From Desulfovibrio sp. (GTDB lineage: Bacteria; Desulfobacterota; Desulfovibrionia; Desulfovibrionales; Desulfovibrionaceae), in NCBI GenBank assembly GCA_031275955.1, contig JAISNZ010000118.1:1-10654 (forward strand): a DNA stretch of 10,654 nt. Reading direction: 5' to 3'. Position 1 is the first letter of the stretch. The number at the start of each line of letters is the position of its first letter. Made by a program: the position numbers and the translations under genes. This document shows, in pieces, positions 6,586 through 10,654 of this stretch. The notes beneath the pieces were generated by a model. It saw nothing but the letters and a program-made list of their open reading frames with translations. It was not told where the DNA came from and did not search any database.

Positions 6586-7690
6586 TGGGGGCGGCTTCTC
6601 CAGCGGCCAGATTTCTGTCCTGGGGCGGGACGGGCTTGCCGCAGGCGTCAAGAACGAGTCGGACGGTGGGTTTGGCCGGACTTTCGTTGTTGCCGGCGCA
6701 GACAACGCCCTTCCAGCCGTCTTCCAGCTCGACGACGCTGCCCACGGGGTAGATGCCCAGCATGCGGACGAACTGGGCGACGAAAGCGGCGTCAAATTCC
6801 TTGTTGCCCAGTTGGTAGAGGATGCCGAGAGTCTTGTGGGGACTCAGGCCCTTTTTGTAGACCCGTTCGCTGGAAAGGGCGTCATAGACGTCAGCGATGC
6901 CGATTTTGGCGCCGATGGGGCTGATCCCGCTTCCGGACAGGCTGTGGGGATAGCCGCTGCCGTTGTATTTTTCGTGGTGCTCCAGGGCTCCTTTCAGGAC
7001 ATCCTCGGGAATGGCGGAGATTTGGCAGAGCTGCTCATGGCCCAGGAGAGGATGCTGCCGCATGACGGCAAATTCTTCGGGGCTGAGTTTGCGGGGGGCG
7101 TTGAGGATCTCCAGGGGGATAAGGGCCTTGCCCAGGTCATGGAAAAGGCCGGCCAGACCGGCGGTAAACACTTCGGCCTGTGGCGCTCCCAGGAAGCGGG
7201 CGAAGAGGGTGGTCAGGATGGAGACGTTGACGCAGTGCATGTGGGTGTAGGAATCCACCCGCTGCAGGCGGCCCAGAGAGAGGAGAGCGTCGGGATTGCG
7301 CTCCAGGCTGTCCATGATGTCTTCCACCACAGTGGCCGCCGGCGCAGGGTCCAGCTTGCCGGAGCGGATGTCCGTCATGAATTTGCGGGCATAGGACAGG
7401 CTCTGGTCGTGGATTTTTTTGGCCGCGGGCAGCTCTTCGGCCATGGTCGCCGTGGGTTGAGGCCCGGCGTCCCGCTGATCGGGAAAATGGCCGGAGAAAG
7501 GGGGCGTATCGGAGCGGGCGAAATCGACATAGACCTCCTGATAGCCTTGGTCGATAATCTCCCGGATCTCGGTTTCCGAGCGGATGCGGCGGTTGGCGGC
7601 GTAAAGATAGGGGCGCGTGGTCCATTCAATGCCCGGATCGATAATGAACATGCCGGGTTTCAGGTCCGTGAGGCGAAGGTTTCTGATCAT
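6521..7690 (-). CDS. HD-GYP domain cyclic-di-GMP phosphodiesterase with DUF3391 N-terminus
   Basis: Encodes 389 residues on the minus strand, read from the ATG at 7690. Residues 1 to about 110 match the DUF3391 type (RLTDLKPGMFI at 6-16, then REIIDQGYQEVYVD). The HD-GYP core has H184-D185 in GLFHDLGK, H213-P214, His238-His239 in HHEKYNGSGYP (238-248, with the GYP triad at 246-248), and DVYDALSSERVYKK at 267-280. All metal-binding positions are present, so an active phosphodiesterase that degrades cyclic di-GMP is likely, controlling motility or biofilm state. No receiver or membrane segment is seen. GGGAG lies about 8 bases before the ATG and is part of the 10-bp palindrome CTCCCGGGAG. The gene stands alone, with lgt divergent upstream, and its 3' end overlaps rsmB by 65 bp. 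It interrupts an otherwise same-strand gene run. Confidence 0.92.
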   Translation of the reverse strand: MIRNLRLTDLKPGMFIIDPGIEWTTRPYLYAANRRIRSETEIREIIDQGYQEVYVDFARSDTPPFSGHFPDQRDAGPQPTATMAEELPAAKKIHDQSLSYARKFMTDIRSGKLDPAPAATVVEDIMDSLERNPDALLSLGRLQRVDSYTHMHCVNVSILTTLFARFLGAPQAEVFTAGLAGLFHDLGKALIPLEILNAPRKLSPEEFAVMRQHPLLGHEQLCQISAIPEDVLKGALEHHEKYNGSGYPHSLSGSGISPIGAKIGIADVYDALSSERVYKKGLSPHKTLGILYQLGNKEFDAAFVAQFVRMLGIYPVGSVVELEDGWKGVVCAGNNESPAKPTVRLVLDACGKPVPPQDRNLAAGEAAPISKCLPDFPGIQPARVLGLEG

Positions 7691-7698
7691 GAAAGTCT

Positions 7699-7734
7699 CC
7701 CGGGAGCGACTTCATCAGGAAATCGCTCCGGCGG
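7699..7734 (-). repeat. Dispersed palindromic repeat, copy C, in the HD-GYP 5' leader
   Basis: On the minus strand it reads CCGCCGGAGCGATTT, then a short loop, then GAAGTCGCTCC. It matches the stem half of copy A with few changes. In the sense RNA the 11-bp stem (7703-7713 with 7719-7729) is complete if one G-U pair is counted. The stem ends right before the CTCCCGGGAG palindrome that carries the HD-GYP Shine-Dalgarno. Confidence 0.65.
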
Positions 7735-7811
7735 TGCGAAGCGCAGCGGCGCCTGCGGGATTGGACAGCTCGCCGTATGGCGGCAGGCTCAAAGCAAAAG
7801 TACTCTACCGT

Positions 7812-7840
7812 AGAATAAACAGGAACAGGGAAAGGATCAA
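7812..7840 (-). promoter_or_regulatory. Promoter candidate for the HD-GYP gene
   Basis: On the minus strand TTGATC (7840-7835) and TATTCT (7817-7812) are exactly 17 bases apart, each with four of six consensus matches. Transcription would start near 7805, giving a leader of about 115 bases that contains repeat copy C. The AT-rich patch at 7796-7830 stands out in an otherwise GC-rich gap. Confidence 0.4.
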
Positions 7841-7875
7841 GGGGCCGACGAAAAGGGAAGGATCGGTTGTCGCTT

Positions 7876-7899
7876 GACGGCGAGGCGCCTTCGCCTGTC
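7876..7899. repeat. Hairpin in the lgt upstream region
   Basis: GGCGAGG (79-85 of this hundred) pairs with CTTCGCC (7889-7895) around CGC, and GAC/GTC extends the stem past one bulged base. It lies about 50 bases upstream of the lgt start. A short GGCTTTTCTC run follows at some distance. It could stop antisense or upstream transcription or be a leader structure; the sequence does not decide. Confidence 0.35.
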
Positions 7900-7949
7900 C
7901 GGGCGGCTTTTCTCTCGACATTCCGCCGCCCCCGGAGTACTACCGGCAA

Positions 7950-8738
7950 ATGCTTTCTTTCCCGCAACTGTCCCCGGAGGCCTTCCGCCTCGGCCCGCTG
8001 GCGGTGCGCTGGTACGGGTTGATGTACCTCTTCGGCTTTCTCGCGGCTTGGCTGCTGGGCCGCCTGCGGGCGGGACCGGGCCGGGCTCTTTCCCGGCGGG
8101 AGTTGGAGGAGGCGCTGACCTGGGGCATGCTCGGGGTGGTTCTGGGCGCCCGCCTGGGCTATGCGCTCTTCTACGACCCGGTTTTCTATCTGACCCAGCC
8201 CGCGCGCATCCTTCAGGTCTGGCAGGGAGGCATGTCCTTCCACGGCGGTTTGGGGGGGGTCCTCTGCGCCCTGTGGCTCTATGCCCGGAGACGGGGGCTG
8301 CCCTTTTTCGCCCTCATGGACAGCATCGCCCCTCTGGCGGCCCCCGGCCTCTTTTTCGGACGTCTGGGCAATTTCATCAATGCCGAACTTTGGGGCCGGG
8401 TCACGGATGTCCCCTGGGGCATGGTTTTCCCCGGCGCCGGCCCCCTGCCCCGGCACCCTTCCCAACTGTATGAAGCCTTTCTGGAGGGCCTTGTCCTCTT
8501 TGTCCTGGTCTGGACCTTTTCCGCCCGGCCCCGGCCCCGCTATGCGGTCAGCGGGATCTTTGCCGTGGGCTACAGCCTTTTCCGGGGCTTCGCGGAATTC
8601 TTCCGTCAGCCGGACGTCCATCTGGGATATCTGGCCTTTGGCTGGGTAACCATGGGCATGCTTCTCTGCCTGCCCCTTCTCGCGGCGGGACTTGTGCTTC
8701 TCTGGCTGGCGTACGGCCGCCGGAAATCCCCGGCTTGA
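7950..8738 (+). CDS. lgt: Prolipoprotein diacylglyceryl transferase
   Basis: Encodes 262 residues, a normal length. This inner-membrane enzyme moves a diacylglyceryl group from phosphatidylglycerol to the lipobox cysteine of prolipoproteins, the first step of lipoprotein maturation. Several hydrophobic segments are visible (about 22-38, 57-75, 97-112, 120-137, 178-192, 199-211, 230-254). Family motifs are present: LGPLAVRWYGLMY near the N-terminus, GGMSFHGGLGG with the essential-type His98, the Lgt signature GRLGNFINAELWGR at 137-150, and FRGFAEFFRQPD at 211-222. GGAG lies 12 bases before the ATG, a slightly long spacing. The gene is divergent from the HD-GYP gene and is followed by tRNA-Leu after 72 bases. 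No promoter of good quality was found directly upstream, though the 259-base gap is large enough to hold one. Confidence 0.95.
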   Translation: MLSFPQLSPEAFRLGPLAVRWYGLMYLFGFLAAWLLGRLRAGPGRALSRRELEEALTWGMLGVVLGARLGYALFYDPVFYLTQPARILQVWQGGMSFHGGLGGVLCALWLYARRRGLPFFALMDSIAPLAAPGLFFGRLGNFINAELWGRVTDVPWGMVFPGAGPLPRHPSQLYEAFLEGLVLFVLVWTFSARPRPRYAVSGIFAVGYSLFRGFAEFFRQPDVHLGYLAFGWVTMGMLLCLPLLAAGLVLLWLAYGRRKSPA

Positions 8739-8750
8739 GCAGTTCACGGC

Positions 8751-8783
8751 TGAGGGAAGGCAAAAAAAACTTGCCTCCGCTCA
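8751..8783 (+). terminator. Hairpin after lgt, possible terminator
   Basis: TGAGGGAAGGCAA (8751-8763) pairs imperfectly with TTGCCTCCGCTCA (8771-8783) around an A-rich loop. It begins 13 bases after the lgt stop. No T-run follows on the + strand, so termination may be weak or Rho-assisted. Its right arm overlaps the probable -35 of the tRNA promoter. Confidence 0.4.
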
Positions 8784-8799
8784 GGAGTTGGAGTACAAC
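8771..8799 (+). promoter_or_regulatory. Promoter candidate for tRNA-Leu
   Basis: TTGCCT (8771-8776) and TACAAC (8794-8799) are 17 bases apart, each with four of six consensus matches. Transcription would begin about five bases before the mature tRNA 5' end at 8811, a spacing typical of bacterial tRNA genes. Confidence 0.45.
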
Positions 8800-8810
8800 C
8801 CCTCCGGATT

Positions 8811-8896
8811 GCCGAGGTGGTGGAACTGGTAGACACGCTATCTTGAGGGGGTAGTGTCCTATGGATGTGCGGGTTCGAGTCCCGCCCTCGGCACCA
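8811..8896 (+). tRNA. tRNA-Leu, anticodon GAG
   Basis: The 7-bp acceptor stem GCCGAGG (8811-8817) pairs with CCTCGGC (8886-8892), followed by the discriminator A and an encoded CCA (8894-8896). The anticodon stem CTATC/GGTAG (8838-8842, 8850-8854) holds the loop TTGAGGG with anticodon GAG at 8845-8847, which reads CUC and CUU. A long variable arm follows, as expected of a class II leucine tRNA. The T arm is GCGGG-TTCGAGT-CCCGC (8869-8885). The 86-base length fits. The gene is intact although an integrase lies directly downstream. Confidence 0.96.
8870..8896 (+). other. Probable attachment site (tRNA 3' end, island boundary)
   Basis: P4-type integrases usually recombine within the T arm and 3' end of a tRNA gene and leave the tRNA whole. 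Here the base composition falls sharply right after the CCA, and a P4-type integrase follows on the same strand 283 bases later. The exact core cannot be set because the second copy (attR) is not in the window. Confidence 0.5.
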
Positions 8897-8939
8897 TGAA
8901 AATATTTCATGAAGTAAAAAAATATTCCAAAATGTTTCA

Positions 8940-8985
8940 AAACCCCTTGGTAGGAGCGAAAATCCTGACAAGGGGTTTCTCATTT
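8940..8985 (+). terminator. Intrinsic terminator after tRNA-Leu
   Basis: AAACCCCTTG (8940-8949) and CAAGGGGTTT (8969-8978) are exact reverse complements. The 19-base loop holds a smaller AGGA/TCCT pair, and TCTCATTTT follows. It ends the tRNA transcript and separates it from the integrase. A small palindrome ATGAAA-ATA-TTTCAT lies at 8896-8910 between them. Confidence 0.7.
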
Positions 8986-9011
8986 TATCTCTTTTAGATA
9001 ATGATTATTTC

Positions 9012-9041
9012 TTGACATCTCATGCGCGTTTGGGGTCAAAT
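9012..9041 (+). promoter_or_regulatory. Promoter candidate for the integrase
   Basis: A perfect TTGACA (9012-9017) is followed after 18 bases by TCAAAT (9036-9041), four of six matches to the -10. The -10 lies inside the first TGGGGTCAAA repeat, so a protein bound there would block transcription. The leader to the integrase ATG would be about 130 bases. Confidence 0.45.
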
Positions 9042-9081
9042 CTGGAGTCAAATTTCCCCTGCTAAAACCTTTGACCCCAAA
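9029..9081. repeat. Three TGGGGTCAAA-type repeats upstream of int (two direct, one inverted)
   Basis: Direct copies TGGGGTCAAAT (9031-9041) and TGGAGTCAAAT (9043-9053) are spaced 12 bases apart; an inverted copy lies at 9069-9079. The first and last form a perfect 12-bp inverted repeat (9029-9040 and 9070-9081) across a 29-base spacer. The position between att and int suits arm-type integrase sites or a regulator or excisionase site. Confidence 0.7.
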
Positions 9082-9179
9082 AATCGCTTATTTCTTAACT
9101 GCGAGTTAGGATTCCGCGAATGCGTTCAGAATTTGCGCTACAGGACCAGATTTTCAATGCCCGTCTGGGAGGACAAGCA

Positions 9180-10397
9180 ATGCGCCTTACTGATGCCAAA
9201 CTCAGAGCTTTGATACCAACAGGAAAAATTCAAAGAATCCATGATGAAAAGGGGCTTTACCTGGAATTGACCAAAGCTAAAAGTATGCGATGGTACTGGA
9301 AATATACTTATAACGGTAAAGAAACCCGTATGTCCCTTGGAAGATATCCGGATTTATCCTTAAAGGAAGTCAGAAATAAAAGGGATGATTTCAGACGTAT
9401 TTTAGATAAAGGCGAAAATCCGTCCGGTGTTTTAGGGAAAAAAAATTCTGGAATAACTTTTCAAGAGCTTGCTGACGAATGGCTTACAAAAAAAACAGTT
9501 GTTTGGGCACCAAGTACCTACAAAAGATTTAATCTTATCATGACAAAAAGAGTTTTCCCCTTTTTAGGAAATTCTATTGTTACAGAAATCAACCCAACTT
9601 CCATACTTTCTATTGTTAGAAAAGCAGAACAAGAAAGATTTTACGAAACAGCATCAAGAATCCTCATTTGGTGCTCCTTGATATTTAGATATGGCGTCGC
9701 CATTGGCATCATTCAATCGGACCCATGTAGAGACTTAAAAGGAGCATTAACACAACATCAAAATGTTCATTATGCAGCACTTACAAAGCCACGTGAAGTT
9801 GGTACCTTACTAGTTGCTATTGATGAATATGCAGGAACTCCTCAAGTTCGATATGCGCTGAAATTAGCCGCTCTTACTTTCTGCCGTCCAGGGGAAGTCA
9901 GAAGGGCAGAATGGACAGAAGTAGATTTTGAATTGAAAGAATGGATCATACCAAAGGGTAAAATGAAGAACAGAAAAGAGCAACACCGAGTACCCCTCTC
10001 CCGTCAGGCTCTTGAAGTTCTCCAGTCCATACGGGCATTTACGGGTGGAGAAAAATATATATTCACCGGCAGGAATGGGCGTCCCTTGTCTGATAACGGA
10101 ATGAATACCGCCTTGCGGACAATGGGCTACAAACATGACCAAATGACTCCACACGGATTCCGATCAATCGCTTCAACCTTACTCAATGAGCTTGGCTTCA
10201 GATATGATGTCATTGAGATTCAACTGGCGCACAAAGGCTCGGACAAAATCCGAGCCATATATAATCGTGCGGAATATATGGAAGAAAGAAGAAGGCTGAT
10301 GCAAGCCTGGGCGGATTACCTTGACGCCTTAAAAGAGTATGCCATGAATCCAGGCGCTCCTCTGCCGACAGTCGATGTTGCGACAGCCGGGCGATAA
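9180..10397 (+). CDS. int: Tyrosine recombinase (P4-type integrase), complete
   Basis: Encodes 405 residues from the ATG at 9180, chosen because GGGAGGA lies 6-7 bases before it and MRLTDAKLRAL is the usual start of the DUF4102 arm-binding domain; the frame is open back to an ATG at 9120. Residues 1 to about 88 form that domain (DEKGLYLEL, KYTYNGKETRMSLGRYP). A SAM-like core-binding domain follows at about 92-190. The catalytic domain has every expected residue: Arg236 in FCRPGEV, Lys263, His325 and Arg328 in PHGFRS, His351 in QLAHKG, and the nucleophile Tyr361 in IYNRAEY. The enzyme cuts and rejoins DNA between a tRNA attachment site and the element's own att. Codon use is AT-rich, unlike the genes before the tRNA, which supports recent transfer. 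Nothing is missing, so the element may still be mobile if its other end is intact. Confidence 0.95.
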   Translation: MRLTDAKLRALIPTGKIQRIHDEKGLYLELTKAKSMRWYWKYTYNGKETRMSLGRYPDLSLKEVRNKRDDFRRILDKGENPSGVLGKKNSGITFQELADEWLTKKTVVWAPSTYKRFNLIMTKRVFPFLGNSIVTEINPTSILSIVRKAEQERFYETASRILIWCSLIFRYGVAIGIIQSDPCRDLKGALTQHQNVHYAALTKPREVGTLLVAIDEYAGTPQVRYALKLAALTFCRPGEVRRAEWTEVDFELKEWIIPKGKMKNRKEQHRVPLSRQALEVLQSIRAFTGGEKYIFTGRNGRPLSDNGMNTALRTMGYKHDQMTPHGFRSIASTLLNELGFRYDVIEIQLAHKGSDKIRAIYNRAEYMEERRRLMQAWADYLDALKEYAMNPGAPLPTVDVATAGR

Positions 10398-10426
10398 TGC
10401 GTTCTCAAGCTGATGCAGACAACGGC

Positions 10427-10464
10427 TCTCCTCACCGTTCATCCCGGTGAGGAGAACCGCTTTT
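10427..10464 (+). terminator. Intrinsic terminator after the integrase
   Basis: TCTCCTCACCG (10427-10437) and CGGTGAGGAGA (10445-10455) are exact reverse complements around a 7-base loop, followed by ACCGCTTTTCC. It begins 30 bases after the integrase stop. Confidence 0.65.
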
Positions 10465-10654
10465 CCCCCTGAGACTATTTTGTGGTCATCAAGGACAGTT
10501 GTTTTGCCCTGCCCAGGTTTGTCCCCGGCGCGAATACAGCCAAAGATAACGTACGGTATTTTTCGCACATTTGAAAAAATGGAAGTAGCCCGCCGAGTCG
10601 GTTAGGTTTGGTCATAGCCTAACAACCACCAGACCGACAAGGGAGGGCTACAGA
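10465..10654 (+). other. Structured region at the window end, nested inverted repeats at 10585-10651
   Basis: No gene is supported here. The last 70 bases hold three nested pairs: GTAGCCC/GGGCTAC (10585-10591, 10645-10651), GTCGGT/ACCGAC (10597-10602, 10633-10638) and TTAGG/CCTAA (10602-10606, 10618-10622). Read as terminal repeats, both outer ends run GTAGCCC, CC, GTCGGT inward with one gap. The right part (GGGAGGGCTACAGA, ending at 10654) also looks like a Shine-Dalgarno with the next gene's start just beyond the edge. Either an element end or a structured 5' leader fits. Confidence 0.45.

Larger units (their letters stand above)
8897..10654 (+). mobile_element. Left end of an integrated element at tRNA-Leu (continues past window)
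   Basis: The stretch is AT-rich compared with the GC-rich genes before it, starts exactly at the tRNA 3' end, and contains a complete tyrosine recombinase with repeat-rich control DNA. This is the standard layout of a genomic island or integrated phage-like element. Only the integrase module is visible; no cargo, relaxase, phage structural gene or right end is present. It could also be a remnant reduced to its integrase. Confidence 0.65.

Noticed and set aside
5540..6795. Minus-strand open frames of 306 and 369 residues over rsmB
   Set aside because: Shadow frames of rsmB, rich in Gly/Arg/Pro as expected for antisense GC-rich DNA.
6485..7813. 442-residue open frame on the plus strand over the HD-GYP gene
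   Set aside because: It mirrors the clear HD-GYP coding strand; no motif or credible start signal supports it.
9120..9179. Upstream ATG extension of the integrase
   Set aside because: The added 20 residues precede the normal DUF4102 start and the strong GGGAGGA site lies just before 9180.
9022..9213. 63-residue plus-strand frame upstream of int
   Set aside because: It crosses the repeat region and the integrase start in another frame; composition and lack of a ribosome site argue against it.
10329..10568. 79-residue minus-strand frame with a GTG start after the integrase
   Set aside because: It runs through the integrase terminator hairpin and into the integrase 3' end; no family likeness and no clear ribosome site.
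1..10654. CRISPR array, defence system, or rRNA gene
   Set aside because: No regularly spaced repeats of CRISPR length, no Cas or toxin-antitoxin-like gene and no rRNA sequence was seen in the window.

Overview
The window suggests a high-GC member of the Desulfovibrionaceae (Desulfovibrio and relatives). This is inferred from gene order and protein style (hflK-hflC, def-fmt-DUF116-rsmB, DUF3391/HD-GYP, lgt, tRNA-Leu) and from G-rich palindromes in the gaps; no search was run, so the genus is not fixed. From 1 to about 8896 the DNA is GC-rich host chromosome. From 8897 on it becomes clearly AT-rich and carries an integrase, which marks the start of an integrated element.

Layout. 1-105 is the 3' end of an unidentified gene. 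106-357 is a gap with a good sigma70-type promoter and several hairpins, leading into hflK and hflC (stop/start overlap ATGA), the SPFH membrane pair that modulates the FtsH protease. After a gap holding a palindromic repeat come def, fmt, a DUF116 membrane protein and rsmB, all on the + strand and tightly packed: N-formylation of initiator tRNA, removal of the formyl group from new proteins, and 16S rRNA m5C methylation. An HD-GYP cyclic-di-GMP phosphodiesterase lies on the - strand and overlaps the 3' end of rsmB tail to tail by 65 bp. lgt (lipoprotein diacylglyceryl transferase) follows on the + strand, then tRNA-Leu(GAG) with its own promoter. A complete P4-type tyrosine recombinase sits just downstream of the tRNA, the usual arrangement of an island integrated at a tRNA 3' end. 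The last 257 bases hold a terminator and a compact nested inverted-repeat structure whose last arm includes a Shine-Dalgarno-like GGGAGG, so the next gene or an element end may lie just past the window.

The most interesting signal is a dispersed palindromic repeat, core CCGCCGGAGCGATTT, found three times: in the hflC-def gap, in the 5' leader of the HD-GYP gene (minus orientation), and in frame inside rsmB, where it codes for part of an unusually long linker. The stem of the HD-GYP copy is kept by a G-U pair in the sense RNA. This resembles the known behaviour of palindromic elements that invade coding genes (for example Rickettsia palindromic elements), but here in a sulfate-reducer-like genome. 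The second signal is the integrase control region, with three copies of TGGGGTCAAA (two direct, one inverted) laid over the probable int promoter. I saw no CRISPR array, defence gene or biosynthetic cluster; any island cargo lies outside the window.
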